This document shows positions 51,317-59,994 of a DNA stretch of 64,000 nt, piece by piece. The position numbers and the translations under genes were made by a program. The first letter of the stretch is position 1; each line of letters begins with the position of its first letter. The stretch lies in the NCBI RefSeq assembly GCF_001612765.1, contig NZ_BDBB01000026.1, forward strand, positions 62,001-126,000, read 5' to 3'. A model generated the notes under the pieces. The model did no database searches. It was not told the DNA's origin and saw only the letters and a program-made list of their open reading frames with translations. The stretch comes from Nocardia arthritidis NBRC 100137. Lineage in GTDB: Bacteria; Actinomycetota; Actinomycetes; Mycobacteriales; Mycobacteriaceae.

Positions 51317-51994
51317 TCACTCGACGCTGTCGCCGTTCACCACGGCATAGGCGAAGCCGTCCCAGCCCTTGCCGCCGACGGTCTGCACCACGGTCGCGTC
51401 CAGGCTCGGTTCGGCGGAGAGCAACTCGACCAGCTCGCGACTGGCCTGTGCGTTCGGATCCTCGGAATGCTCCTCGGCGATCGCGCCGCCGCGCACGACG
51501 TTGTCGACGATGATCACCGAGCCGGGCCGCGTCAGCCGCAGCGCCCACAGCACGTAATTCGAGTTGTTCACCTTGTCCGCGTCGACGAACACCAAGTCGA
51601 ACGGGTCCGGGTCCTCCTCCGCGAGCACGGGCAAGTTGTCCAGCGCGGCGCCGACCCGGATCTCCACCCGGTCGCCCACACCCGCCCGCTCCAGGTTCGC
51701 CCGCGCCACATCGGCGTGCTGGGCGGCGAACTCCAGCGTGACCACCAGGCCCTTGGGCCCGACCGCGCGAGCGAGCCAGATCGTGCTGTATCCGCCGAGC
51801 GTGCCGATCTCCAGCACCCGCCGTGCCCCGACCGTCCTGGCCAGCAGATGCAGGAATTTCCCCTGCGGCGGTGACACGTCGATCGGGGGCAGGCCGGCCG
51901 CCTTGTTCGCCTCCAGCGCCGCGGCGGAATCGGGATCCGCCACCAGCGTCTCCACGAGATAGCGGTCCACGTCGGCCCATCCAGGTGTCGTCAT
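51317..51994 (-). CDS. O-methyltransferase (class I, SAM-dependent, catechol type)
   Basis: A 225-residue SAM methyltransferase of the caffeoyl-CoA/catechol OMT family. The SAM motif is VLEIGTLGGYSTIWLARAV near residue 60, followed by LEFAAQHADVARANL, the metal/SAM acidic motif FDLVFVDADKVNNSNY and VIIVDNVVRGG. These enzymes methylate small phenols or carboxylates with Mg2+. The ATG at 51994 is preferred by family length though its ribosome site is weak; reading frames to 52489 have no coding sense. It converges with the oxidoreductase across ten bases. Confidence 0.93.
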   Translation of the reverse strand: MTTPGWADVDRYLVETLVADPDSAAALEANKAAGLPPIDVSPPQGKFLHLLARTVGARRVLEIGTLGGYSTIWLARAVGPKGLVVTLEFAAQHADVARANLERAGVGDRVEIRVGAALDNLPVLAEEDPDPFDLVFVDADKVNNSNYVLWALRLTRPGSVIIVDNVVRGGAIAEEHSEDPNAQASRELVELLSAEPSLDATVVQTVGGKGWDGFAYAVVNGDSVE

Positions 51995-52109
51995 ACCTGG
52001 AAGTCTGCCACCCGATTCCGTACGCGTGCCCGCCTTGCCGGGGTAGCGTTCGGCACAGAGACGTACATGTCCCGGGAGCGCGCCGACGAACGGACGGACA
52101 GGATCCGAC

Positions 52110-52955
52110 ATGACGAATCTTGCGCGGGCCGTCGCGGTCATCGCCTGCTCGATCGCCTTCGGCGCCACCGGCCCCGTCGAGGCCGCCCCCCTCGGCGGCG
52201 GGGCGGAGTACGTCGCGCTGGGCGATTCCGGGGCGGCCACCACGGGCGTGCGGAACTTCGACATCACCGCCCCGCCGCGCTGTCTGCGCTCGACCGCGAA
52301 CACCCCGAAGCTGATCGCCGGGGAGCTCGGTCTGCAGCTCGACGACCGCACCTGCAACTCCGCACGCATCCCGGATCTCGCCGCCGCGCAGCAGCCTGGC
52401 ATTCCACCGCAGTTCGAGGCCCTCGGCCCCGGCACGAGGCTGGTCACGGTGCATATCGGCGCCAATGACGCCTTGATGGCCGAGCACATCGTCGCCTGCC
52501 ATGTCTACGGCCTCTCCGGCGCCGGTGGGTGCGCCGGTCCGGACTGGGACGCCGCCATCGACGCGATCGCGACGCCCTATGCGGCCGCGTTGCAAGAGGT
52601 TTCGGCTCTGGCGCCGCGGGCGATGATCGTCGTCGACGGCTGGCCGACCTATGTGCGCGACGGCGGCTGTCCGGAGCTGGTCGGTCTTCGACCGTCCGAC
52701 GCCGCGCCCATCCAAGCGGCCTTCGACCGCCTCAACACCGTGGTGGCCCGCGTCGCCACCGCGCACGGCGCGACCTACGTCGACACCCGCGCCGCCTCGG
52801 CGGGTCGTGACGCGTGCGCGCCCGTCGGTGTCCGCTGGATCGACCCCGTCATCGCCACCGAAACACTCATCCCCTATCACCTCACCCCGCAGGGCATGCG
52901 TGGCGTCGCCGACGTCATGCTCCCCGCGATCCGTGCCACCGGCCTGCCCCGCTGA
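52110..52955 (+). CDS. Secreted SGNH/GDSL-family hydrolase
   Basis: A 281-residue esterase/lipase-like protein. Signal peptide at residues 1-26 (VAVIACSIAFGATGPVEA). Block I is VALGDSGAATTG with the nucleophile Ser in GDSG, block III is HIGANDALM (GxND) and block V is YHLTPQGM with the catalytic His. Six cysteines in the mature part suggest disulfides. Similar actinobacterial proteins hydrolyse short-chain esters or lipids outside the cell. ATG at 52110 behind ACAGGAT. It ends 17 bases before a large convergent terminator. Confidence 0.9.
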   Translation: MTNLARAVAVIACSIAFGATGPVEAAPLGGGAEYVALGDSGAATTGVRNFDITAPPRCLRSTANTPKLIAGELGLQLDDRTCNSARIPDLAAAQQPGIPPQFEALGPGTRLVTVHIGANDALMAEHIVACHVYGLSGAGGCAGPDWDAAIDAIATPYAAALQEVSALAPRAMIVVDGWPTYVRDGGCPELVGLRPSDAAPIQAAFDRLNTVVARVATAHGATYVDTRAASAGRDACAPVGVRWIDPVIATETLIPYHLTPQGMRGVADVMLPAIRATGLPR

Positions 52956-52972
52956 ACGATTCGGCCGACACC

Positions 52973-53015
52973 CACCCGACCGCCCCGGACTCAGGGAGTC
53001 CGGGGCGGTCGGGTG
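52973..53015. terminator. Perfect 19-base-pair hairpin between convergent genes
   Basis: CACCCGACCGCCCCGGACT (52973-52991) is the exact reverse complement of 52997-53015, with a 5-base loop. It ends three bases before the SPFH stop codon and lies 17 bases after the SGNH hydrolase stop, so it can terminate both. T-tracts are short on both sides, as is common in actinobacteria. Confidence 0.85.
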
Positions 53016-53018
53016 GTG

Positions 53019-54314
53019 TTACTTCGAGAAGTTCTCCGGCGGCTGCCAAGGACGGCCGTGCGGGTCGTCGGGGCGCTGGGCCGGCGGTTGCTGCGGCGGC
53101 TGTTGTTGTTGCTGCGGCGGCGGCTGCTGCTGGGGCGGGAAAGCCTCCTGCGGCGGGATGACCGGCTGGTGCGGCGACGGTTCGAAACTCTGCGGAGGCG
53201 GTGTCGGTGTCGGTGTCAGTCCCTCGACCGGAGTCCGCGCCGTCGCCTCGGCGGCCCGCACGGCTCGCTCGATGGTCGGGTCGGGTGCGGTGTCGAACCA
53301 GTCCGCGACATCGGAGTCGTCCTCCGGCTTGGCTTCCGCGCCGTCCGAGGCGGGCGGTTCGTACCGGAACACACCGTCCTCGCCTTGGGTGCCGAAGCTC
53401 TTGGCGAACCCTTCCAGAGCTTTGCCGAAATCGCTGGGCACCAGCCACACCTTGTTGGCGTCACCGCGCGCGACCATGGGCAGCGTCTGCAGGTACTGGT
53501 AGGCAAGCAGTTCCGGCGTCGGCTTGCCGGATTTGATGGCGGCGAAGACTTTTTCGATGGCCTTGGCCTGGCCTTGCGCCTGCAGGAAGGCGGCGGCGCG
53601 CTCACCCTGCGCCCGCAGGATGCGGCTCTGCCGTTCGCCTTCGGCGGCCAGGATCGACGACTGCTTGGCGCCCTCGGCGGACAGGATCTGCGCCTGCTTC
53701 GAGCCCTCGGCCGTCTTGATCTGCGATTCGCGCTGGCCCTCCGCGGTGAGGATCATGGCGCGCTTCTCCCGGTCGGCCTTCATCTGCTTCTCCATCGACT
53801 CCTGAATCGACGGAGGCGGATCGATGCTCTTCAGCTCGACCCGCGCGACGCGCAGCCCCCAGCGCCCGGTCGCCTCGTCCAGCACGCCGCGCAGCTGGCC
53901 GTTGATCGAGTCGCGGGAGGTGAGGGTCTGCTCGAGCGTCATACCACCGACGACGTTGCGCAGCGTGGTGACGGTCAGCTGCTCGACGGCGGCGATGTAG
54001 TTGCTGATCTCGTAGACCGCCGCCTGCGGGCTGGTCACCTGGAAATAGACCACGGTGTCGATGTGCAGGGTCAGGTTGTCCTCGGTGATCACCGGCTGCG
54101 GCGGGAACGACACCACCCGCTCCCGCAGATCAACCTTGGCGCGCACCCGGTCGGCGAACGGCACCAGGAACGTCAGCTGGCCGGACACGGTACGCGAATA
54201 CCGTCCCAGTCGCTCGATCACCGCGGCCTCGGCCTGCGGCACCAACGCGATCGACTTGAAGACCACCACCACGACCAGCAACACGAGGACGGCGGCAACG
54301 ATCAGTACAGGCAT
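53019..54314 (-). CDS. SPFH/Band 7 membrane scaffold protein (stomatin/QmcA-like)
   Basis: A 431-residue protein. One N-terminal membrane helix (residues 3-20), an SPFH domain (about 25-190; VPQAEAAVIERLGRYSRTVS, VDLRERVVSFPPQPVITEDN), then a charged coiled coil with repeated Ala-Glu-Gly units (TAEGQRESQIKTAEGSKQAQ), and a disordered C-terminus rich in Gln and Pro. Such proteins form ring-like membrane microdomain scaffolds and work with NfeD proteins. ATG at 54314 overlaps the last base of the NfeD stop (TGATG). The Q/P tail of about 60 residues is not part of the family core. Confidence 0.94.
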   Translation of the reverse strand: MPVLIVAAVLVLLVVVVVFKSIALVPQAEAAVIERLGRYSRTVSGQLTFLVPFADRVRAKVDLRERVVSFPPQPVITEDNLTLHIDTVVYFQVTSPQAAVYEISNYIAAVEQLTVTTLRNVVGGMTLEQTLTSRDSINGQLRGVLDEATGRWGLRVARVELKSIDPPPSIQESMEKQMKADREKRAMILTAEGQRESQIKTAEGSKQAQILSAEGAKQSSILAAEGERQSRILRAQGERAAAFLQAQGQAKAIEKVFAAIKSGKPTPELLAYQYLQTLPMVARGDANKVWLVPSDFGKALEGFAKSFGTQGEDGVFRYEPPASDGAEAKPEDDSDVADWFDTAPDPTIERAVRAAEATARTPVEGLTPTPTPPPQSFEPSPHQPVIPPQEAFPPQQQPPPQQQQQPPQQPPAQRPDDPHGRPWQPPENFSK

Positions 54315-54745
54315 CAAGGCCCTTTCCAGACGACGGCGGTCGCGCCGTCGATCTTCATGACATACACGGTCGTACCCGGTTCGTAGACTTCGGTCGTGTC
54401 CATCGGCCGCGCGGTCCACACTTCACCGCCCAGTTTCACCTGGCCGGAGTGCGCGGCGACCTGTTCGAGCACCAGGGCGGTCTTCCCCGGCAGCGCGTCG
54501 ACGTTCGTCGGCGTGGGCGGCGGAGTTCCGAAGCGACGCCGGATGATCGGCCGCACGCCGAGGAACAGCACCGCCGAGACCACCGCGAAGACGATGGCAT
54601 CCACCACGAGCGAGGTGTCCGCCGCCGCACTGACACCCGCCGTGCCCAGCGCGGCGACGCCGAGCATCAGCAGGGTGAAATCGCCGGTGAGCATCTCCGC
54701 CGCCGCGAGCAGAATGCCCGCGACCAGCCAAAAAATTGCGGCCAC
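54314..54745 (-). CDS. NfeD-like membrane protein
   Basis: A 143-residue protein: three hydrophobic helices (MAAIFWLVAGILLAAAEMLT and two more up to about residue 67), then the NfeD C-terminal OB-fold domain (NVDALPGKTALVLEQVAAHS; VKLGGEVWTARPMD). It partners the SPFH protein encoded immediately after it, with stop and start sharing a base. GTG at 54745. The pair probably organises membrane quality or lipid domains. Confidence 0.92.
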   Translation of the reverse strand: MAAIFWLVAGILLAAAEMLTGDFTLLMLGVAALGTAGVSAAADTSLVVDAIVFAVVSAVLFLGVRPIIRRRFGTPPPTPTNVDALPGKTALVLEQVAAHSGQVKLGGEVWTARPMDTTEVYEPGTTVYVMKIDGATAVVWKGP

Positions 54746-54862
54746 ACGACCACTGTAGTGCGCCGATCATGATATCGGGCGCGACCTTCGCGAGTACTCC
54801 CGATGAATTCCGGCCGCGAACGCGCGGTGACCCGGGTGCGTCGAAAGCCACAGCGGCGGTGC

Positions 54863-54868
54863 TAGCTT
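54863..54868 (+). promoter_or_regulatory. -10 box of a likely leaderless promoter (DUF3097 gene)
   Basis: TAGCTT ends seven bases before the GTG at 54876, the spacing expected when transcription starts on the start codon. No Shine-Dalgarno precedes the gene, which supports leaderless expression. Confidence 0.5.
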
Positions 54869-54875
54869 CAAGCGG

Positions 54876-55700
54876 GTGAGCGGGCGTGACAGGTATGGCG
54901 ACATCTACTCCGGACATCCTCGATCGAAGAAGAGGGTGGTGCCGACGGTCACCGCGGATCGCGACCTGGTCGTCGAGGACGCCGCCACCGGATTCTGCGG
55001 CGCGGTGGTCGGATTCGATCGCAGCTACGACGGCGAGTTCGTCAAGCTGGAGGACGAGCGCGGCGCGGTCCGCCTGTTCGCGCTGCGCGAGGCCGCGTTC
55101 CTCATCGACGGCGAGCCCGTGACGCTGGTGCGGCCGACGACGGCCCCGCCGAAGACGCCGAGCCGTTCCGCCTCCGGCTCCACCCGGGTCGATGGTCTGC
55201 GCGCCCGGATCGCCCGTGGCAGCCGGATCTGGGTGGAGGGCGTCCACGACGCCGCGCTCGTCGAGCGGGTGTGGGGCCACGATCTGCGCGTCGAGGGCGT
55301 CGTCGTGGAGCAGCTGGAAGGCCTGGACAATCTGGCCGCGCGCCTGGCCGAATTCCGGCCGGGCCCGGGCAGGCGGGTCGGCGTGCTGGTCGACCACTTG
55401 GTGACCGGATCGAAGGAGACCCAGCTGACCACCGGACTCGGGCCGCACGTCCTGGTGACCGGTCACCCGTTCGTCGACGTCTGGCAGGCGGTGCGCCCGT
55501 CCACCCTCGGGATCGCGCAGTGGCCTCGGGTGCCGCGCGACGAGGACTGGAAGACCGGCGTCTGCGAACGGCTGCGCTGGGGCTCTCCGCAGGACGGCTG
55601 GCGGCGGGTGTACGACGCGGTGAGCTCCTTCCGCGATCTGGAAGCGCCGCTCATCGGCGCGGTCGAGCGCCTCATCGATTTCGTCACCGAACCGGACTAG
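54876..55700 (+). CDS. DUF3097 family protein
   Basis: A 274-residue conserved actinobacterial protein of unknown biochemical role. It starts MSGRDRYGDIYSGHPRSKKR and contains RIWVEGVHDAALVERVWG and GVLVDHLVTGSKETQL, which I recall as hallmarks of the family; the EGVHD and LVDHL segments look like a Toprim-type metal site (inference). No membrane segment. GTG at 54876 is probably the first base of the message. Divergent from the nfeD/SPFH pair. Confidence 0.85.
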   Translation: MSGRDRYGDIYSGHPRSKKRVVPTVTADRDLVVEDAATGFCGAVVGFDRSYDGEFVKLEDERGAVRLFALREAAFLIDGEPVTLVRPTTAPPKTPSRSASGSTRVDGLRARIARGSRIWVEGVHDAALVERVWGHDLRVEGVVVEQLEGLDNLAARLAEFRPGPGRRVGVLVDHLVTGSKETQLTTGLGPHVLVTGHPFVDVWQAVRPSTLGIAQWPRVPRDEDWKTGVCERLRWGSPQDGWRRVYDAVSSFRDLEAPLIGAVERLIDFVTEPD

Positions 55701-55855
55701 CGGGTTCCGGAGCAGGGGCCCGGCCAGATCCCGGACGGTATCCGCGCGGACCGGCTCGTCGCGGGCAGCGCGGCGCCCCCGGTTTCCGCGCTGCTCACGA
55801 ATGCCCTCGCGCATGGATGCCCACCGGTAGCGCCCACCCTTTATGCTCGATAATT

Positions 55856-56671
55856 ATGTGCTCTCCAAGTGCGACGCTGACGGTGTGGGCGAGCTCCTGG
55901 CTGGCCGGCCGCAGCGCGCCCGACGACGTTTTGGCCGCCTTGCACGCGTGGGCGCCGAAGCACACGATCGCGGCGGGCGACCCGATCACCGGAGGCCGCA
56001 CCGACCTACCCTGGTCCGCACACGGCAACCTGCCGGGAAGCGGAGTCATGGCGCTGCTCAAGGTGATTCGCGAGACGATGGCCCAGCCCGGGGCGCAGCT
56101 GCGGCTGGTGCTGCCCGTCCCGGGGGACGTACGCGGAGTTCCCAGCGGCACGGCGTTCGCCGCCGACGCCGTCGAGGCCGAGGAGGGCATCCTGATCGGC
56201 GTACCGGGCGCCGAAGGCACCGGCCTCATCCCGCAGTGGTCCGACGACGGCACGCTGCAGTGGACCGTGTACAGCACCCCCCTCCCCGCGGCGCCGGGCC
56301 CCGACATGTCACTCGGCGAGGCCGAGTACGCGATGCGCGAAGCGGTCCGCGACGCCGCCGACGCGCTGATGAAACTGCACACCACGTCGCTCGGCACGGT
56401 CGACTCCGATCCGCGCGAACTCATCGAAGCCGAACTCGCCGACTACTCGCGCCACGACTACCCCGAGTCGATCCCGCTGCGTGCCAGGCGCATTCTCGAC
56501 ACCGCCGATCATGTGGCGGCCATCCTCACGGTGGCGCAGCGGGAGCCCGCTTCCGCGCCCACGTCCGCCAGCGCTATCGGCGCGCAGGAATCGCTGCTGC
56601 GACCGCTGTGGGACGCGATCCGCGCCGCGCGCCTTGTCGCCGTGCACGCCTCCGCGCGCGAAAGCCGCTGA
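55856..56671 (+). CDS. Hypothetical protein, unknown function
   Basis: A 271-residue soluble, acidic protein without recognised domains: MCSPSATLTVWASSWLAGRS, a central LRLVLPVPGDVRGVPSGTAF, and a helical C-terminal half (AEYAMREAVRDAADALMKLH). Start ATG at 55856 is supported by TATGCT ending eight bases upstream, a layout for leaderless expression; no ribosome site is present. Another reading frame across the same region is more arginine-rich and was rejected on composition. Possibly a genus-specific protein. Confidence 0.65.
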   Translation: MCSPSATLTVWASSWLAGRSAPDDVLAALHAWAPKHTIAAGDPITGGRTDLPWSAHGNLPGSGVMALLKVIRETMAQPGAQLRLVLPVPGDVRGVPSGTAFAADAVEAEEGILIGVPGAEGTGLIPQWSDDGTLQWTVYSTPLPAAPGPDMSLGEAEYAMREAVRDAADALMKLHTTSLGTVDSDPRELIEAELADYSRHDYPESIPLRARRILDTADHVAAILTVAQREPASAPTSASAIGAQESLLRPLWDAIRAARLVAVHASARESR

Positions 56672-56694
56672 CATCATGACGCGGGCGGTGTGAC

Positions 56695-57444
56695 ATGCGA
56701 TTTTCCCGCCGCGGCCGCACCGCCGCCCTCGCCGTGCTGATCGGTCTCGCGCTGCACGCCCCGGCCGCGGCGATCGTGGGCGGCGCCGATACGACGACGG
56801 CGGAGTATCCGTGGCTGGCCGCCATCGGCACGCCCTTGTTCCTCACCCGCGCTTCCGGCCAGTTCTGCGGCGGCGCGCTCGTCGCTCCGGACGAGGTGAT
56901 CACCACAGCGCACTGCGTGGCTCTGGCGCGTCCGCTGGCGCAGACGCTCACCGTCACCTTCGGCCGCGACGACCTCCGCGAGCACACCGGAAACACCGTG
57001 CACGTCAAGGATATTCGCATTCATCCGGACTTCCGTGCGACCGTTCTCGACACGACCACCGCCTATCAGAACGATGTGGCGATCCTTACCCTGGACGAGC
57101 CGCAGTCCGGTCCGACGATCACCGTCGCCGCGCCCGCTCCGGACAGCACCGCAACCATCCTGGGCTGGGGCGCGACCTTCGAAACCGACGAGGCCAACAC
57201 CCGGTTGCACGCCGCGAACATTCCGCTGTCCATCGACGCGGAGTGCGCCGCCGCCTATGGCCCGGCCTTCGATCCCCGCACCATGCTCTGCGCAGGCAGC
57301 ACGACCGCCGACACCGCACAGTACGACAGCGGTGGACCGCTGATCGTCGACGGGCATCTCGCCGGTCTCACCTCTTGGGGTACCGGCGCGGCCCGCCCAG
57401 GATTCCCCACCGTCTACACCCGCCTGGCCGCCCCGAACTTCTGA
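56695..57444 (+). CDS. Secreted trypsin-like (S1) serine protease with unusual active-site loop
   Basis: A 249-residue chymotrypsin-fold protease. A signal peptide (about 1-26) ends just before IVGGADTTTAEYPWLAAIGT, the usual mature N-terminus. Catalytic residues: His in ITTAHCV, Asp in QNDVAIL, Ser in YDSGGPL. Where nearly all members have Gly before Asp-Ser-Gly-Gly (oxyanion-hole Gly193), this one has Tyr; the nearby Cys191 and its partner Cys220 are both absent, while the 42-58 and 168-182 cysteine pairs are kept. It may be active with altered kinetics or a non-proteolytic homologue. ATG at 56695, 23 bases after the preceding gene. Confidence 0.88.
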   Translation: MRFSRRGRTAALAVLIGLALHAPAAAIVGGADTTTAEYPWLAAIGTPLFLTRASGQFCGGALVAPDEVITTAHCVALARPLAQTLTVTFGRDDLREHTGNTVHVKDIRIHPDFRATVLDTTTAYQNDVAILTLDEPQSGPTITVAAPAPDSTATILGWGATFETDEANTRLHAANIPLSIDAECAAAYGPAFDPRTMLCAGSTTADTAQYDSGGPLIVDGHLAGLTSWGTGAARPGFPTVYTRLAAPNF

Positions 57445-57462
57445 TCATTCGAGGCGGAGGGC

Positions 57463-57924
57463 TCACCGCTGCGGCGGTTGCGGCGGCTGGTACGGCTGCT
57501 GCGGTGGATAGGGCTGCTGCTGCGGGTACTGCTGATACTGCTGTTGCGGCTGCGACGGATAGGGCTGCTGGTACGGCTGCGGCGCGGCGTACTGCTGTTG
57601 CCCCGGGAAATCCTGCGGAGGATACGGCTGCGGGTACTGCTGCCCCTGCGGATACTGCTGTTGCTGGAACTGCTGCTGTTGCGGGTACTGCTGCTGGGAC
57701 TGATTCGCTTTGCCTCGCTTGCTCAACCAGATGATGAGTCCGATGACCACCGCGACAACCCCGATGCACAGCAGCAGGCCACCGATGGAGAAACCGCCAC
57801 CGCCACTGCTGCGGCCGCGGCGCCTGGCCTCGGTGGCGTCCAGCGCCACCGTCCATACGTTCGTATCGGACCAGGCGTGCGGATCGAGCAGTGCGGCATT
57901 GGTCAGCACGTCGGCATAGGTCAT
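57463..57924 (-). CDS. Small single-helix membrane protein with Gln/Pro/Tyr-rich tail
   Basis: A 153-residue protein: about 35 soluble residues (MTYADVLTNAALLDPHAWSD), a Gly-rich stretch, one membrane helix (IGGLLLCIGVVAVVIGLIIW, about 47-66), then about 85 residues made almost only of Gln, Pro and Tyr in units such as QQYPQ and QPYP. The tail is presumably disordered and cytoplasmic or envelope-exposed. It follows hemH by 69 bases on the same strand, but nothing links it to haem. Start ATG at 57924 behind GGGGGG. Confidence 0.82.
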   Translation of the reverse strand: MTYADVLTNAALLDPHAWSDTNVWTVALDATEARRRGRSSGGGGFSIGGLLLCIGVVAVVIGLIIWLSKRGKANQSQQQYPQQQQFQQQQYPQGQQYPQPYPPQDFPGQQQYAAPQPYQQPYPSQPQQQYQQYPQQQPYPPQQPYQPPQPPQR

Positions 57925-57993
57925 CGAGAGGTACCCCCCAGGAAGTCGGATTCGGCGATCGGTCGCAGGCGATGCTATCGCGCCTGCGACGCC

Positions 57994-59055
57994 TCAATTC
58001 CCAGTCGTGGGACGGCGCGCAACCACACAGCAGCCGACCGCGCACGGTTCACCGTCACGCGTGCAGCCGTAGCCCGGGACCGTCCCGAGCCGCCGGGGTT
58101 CGATGCCGCGCAACTGCTCGGAGACCAGTTCGACGACCAGCTTCGCGAAGCGCGGGTCGGCTCCCGGCGTCGCGGCCCTGACGAAGCCCATACCGAGCTC
58201 GGCGGCTTTCTGCGCGGCCTCGTTGTCCAGGTCCCAGATGACTTCGAGATGGTCGGAGACGAAGCCCACCGGGCAGACGATCACGGCCTCGACTCCCTCG
58301 GCCGCGAGATCGTCCAGGTGGTCGACGATATCCGGGTCCAGCCACGGCACCTGCGGCGGACCGGAACGAGACTGCCAGACGACGTCGTAGTCGGTGAAAC
58401 CCGTTGCCGCGGCGCACAACCGGGCGGCGTCGGCGACCTGGCGACTGTAGAGCCGCCCACCGTCGGCCGGCGGCCCGGCGGCGGCATCGGCCGATACCGG
58501 GATGGAGTGCGCGGTGAACACCAGTCGCGCCGCGGCGCGCTGTCCGGCCGCGAGCCGATCGCGCGCCGCGCGGATGGCGTCGGCGAACGCCTCGATCAAC
58601 AGCGGGTGATCGAAGTACTGGCGCAGCTTCAGCAGTTCCGGCGCGCCCGCACCGAATGCCGCACGCGCCCGGACGATGTCCTCGTGGTACTGCAGGCAAC
58701 CGGAGTAGCCGCCCCAGGCCGAAGTCGGGAAGACCAGCGCGGAGCCGACGCCGTCGGCGGCCATCCGCGCCACGGTGTCCTCCACCATGGGGTGCCAGTT
58801 CCGGTTACCGAAGTACACCGGCAACTCCAGGCCCGCGGCGGACAGTTCGGCCTCGACCGCCGCGATGATGTCGCGATTGAGCGCGTTGATCGGCGAGACA
58901 CCGCCGAAGTGCAGGTAGTGCTCGGCGACCGCCTCGAGGCGCTCGCGCGGCACTCCCCTGCCCCGGGTGACGTTCTCCAGGAACGGCATCACGTCTTCGG
59001 GACGCTCCGGACCGCCGAAGGACAGCAGCAGCAGCGCGTCGGCGGTCCGAACCAC
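57994..59055 (-). CDS. hemH: Ferrochelatase (coproporphyrin III type in actinobacteria)
   Basis: A 353-residue enzyme inserting Fe2+ into the porphyrin ring; actinobacterial members use coproporphyrin III. LLSFGGPERPEDVMPFLENV at the N-terminus, the catalytic His in FTAHSIPVSAD, and VCPVGFVSDHLEVIWDLDNE are family signatures. The C-terminus holds CTRDGEPCAVGCC, matching the cysteines that bind a 2Fe-2S cluster in mycobacterial ferrochelatase. GTG at 59055 behind GAGGGGAGA. It follows inhA by 22 bases, the same order as in M. tuberculosis. Confidence 0.96.
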   Translation of the reverse strand: MVRTADALLLLSFGGPERPEDVMPFLENVTRGRGVPRERLEAVAEHYLHFGGVSPINALNRDIIAAVEAELSAAGLELPVYFGNRNWHPMVEDTVARMAADGVGSALVFPTSAWGGYSGCLQYHEDIVRARAAFGAGAPELLKLRQYFDHPLLIEAFADAIRAARDRLAAGQRAAARLVFTAHSIPVSADAAAGPPADGGRLYSRQVADAARLCAAATGFTDYDVVWQSRSGPPQVPWLDPDIVDHLDDLAAEGVEAVIVCPVGFVSDHLEVIWDLDNEAAQKAAELGMGFVRAATPGADPRFAKLVVELVSEQLRGIEPRRLGTVPGYGCTRDGEPCAVGCCVVARRPTTGN

Positions 59056-59077
59056 GGTGTCTCCCCTCGAATCCGGT

Positions 59078-59914
59078 TCAGTTGCTGGACATGTCCTCGG
59101 GGAACCAGGTGTTGTGGCTGGCTCCGCCGTCGACGTAGATGATCGAGCCGGTGGTACCCGGCAGCCAGTCCGACAGCAGCGCCACGATCGACTTCGCCAC
59201 CACCGTGGGGTCGTCGACGTCCCAGCCGATCGGCGACGCGCCGTCCCAGTAGGTGTTGAGCTGGTTGAGCTTGGCCGCGTCGTCGGTCGCGGTGCCCGCG
59301 ATCGCCTTGGCGGCCAGCGTCTTGATCGGACCGGCGGCGATGAGGTTCGAGCGGATCTTCTTGGCGGCGCCCACCTCCCGCGCGACGTACCGGTTCACCG
59401 ACTCCAGCGCCGCCTTCGCCACGCCCATCCAGTTGTAGAAGGGCATCGCCGTGCGCGGGTCGAAGTCCATGCCGACGATCGAGCCGCCCTCGTTCATCAC
59501 CGGCAGCACCGCGCGCGACAGCGAGGCGTAGCTCCACGCCGAGATCTCGAACGCCTTGGCGGCGTCCGGACCGGGACCCTCCAGGAACGGGCGCGCCTCC
59601 GGCCCCATCAAGGTGCGGGGTGCGAACGCGATCGAGTGCAGCACTCCGTCGATGCCCTGCGGAGCCAGTTCCCGCAGCTTGTCGGCCAGGCCCGCGAGAT
59701 CCTCTTCGCTGGTGACGTCGAGCCCGATGGCCGGCGGGACCTCCTGGGGCAGGCGCTTGGCGATCCGATCGATCAGCCGCAGCCGCTCCGGGATGCCGGT
59801 GATCACCACCTTCGCGCCCTGCTCCTGCGCGACGGCCGCCGCGTGGAACGCGATCGACGAATCGGTGATGATGCCCGTGACCAGGATGGTCTTGCCTTCG
59901 AGCAGTCCGCCCAT
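59078..59914 (-). CDS. inhA: NADH-dependent enoyl-[ACP] reductase InhA
   Basis: A 278-residue FAS-II reductase reducing 2-trans-enoyl-ACP during meromycolate elongation; the target of isoniazid in mycobacteria. GKTILVTGIITDSSIAFHAA binds NADH, and PFYNWMGVAKAALESVNRYV carries the catalytic Tyr and Lys (Tyr158 and Lys165 in M. tuberculosis). SIVGMDFDP and AAGPIKTLAAKAI correspond to the substrate loop region. ATG at 59914, 80 bases after fabG; the two are presumably co-transcribed. Confidence 0.96.
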   Translation of the reverse strand: MGGLLEGKTILVTGIITDSSIAFHAAAVAQEQGAKVVITGIPERLRLIDRIAKRLPQEVPPAIGLDVTSEEDLAGLADKLRELAPQGIDGVLHSIAFAPRTLMGPEARPFLEGPGPDAAKAFEISAWSYASLSRAVLPVMNEGGSIVGMDFDPRTAMPFYNWMGVAKAALESVNRYVAREVGAAKKIRSNLIAAGPIKTLAAKAIAGTATDDAAKLNQLNTYWDGASPIGWDVDDPTVVAKSIVALLSDWLPGTTGSIIYVDGGASHNTWFPEDMSSN

Positions 59915-59994
59915 GAGTTCTCGGTTCTCCTGAAATTCGTATGTGGGGTTGGCTGCGGGCGGCCGTGAGCGGCCGCGCTACGCGTTCGGTGTGG

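Noticed and set aside
57463..57720. Possible non-coding microsatellite (CTG/GGG-like repeats)
   Set aside because: The repeats are explained by a Gln/Pro/Tyr-rich protein tail with varied codons and an upstream membrane helix.
57478..59142. Plus-strand open frame of 554 codons over the Q/P/Y protein and hemH
   Set aside because: Leu/Arg-rich antisense of a Gln-rich gene plus antisense of ferrochelatase.
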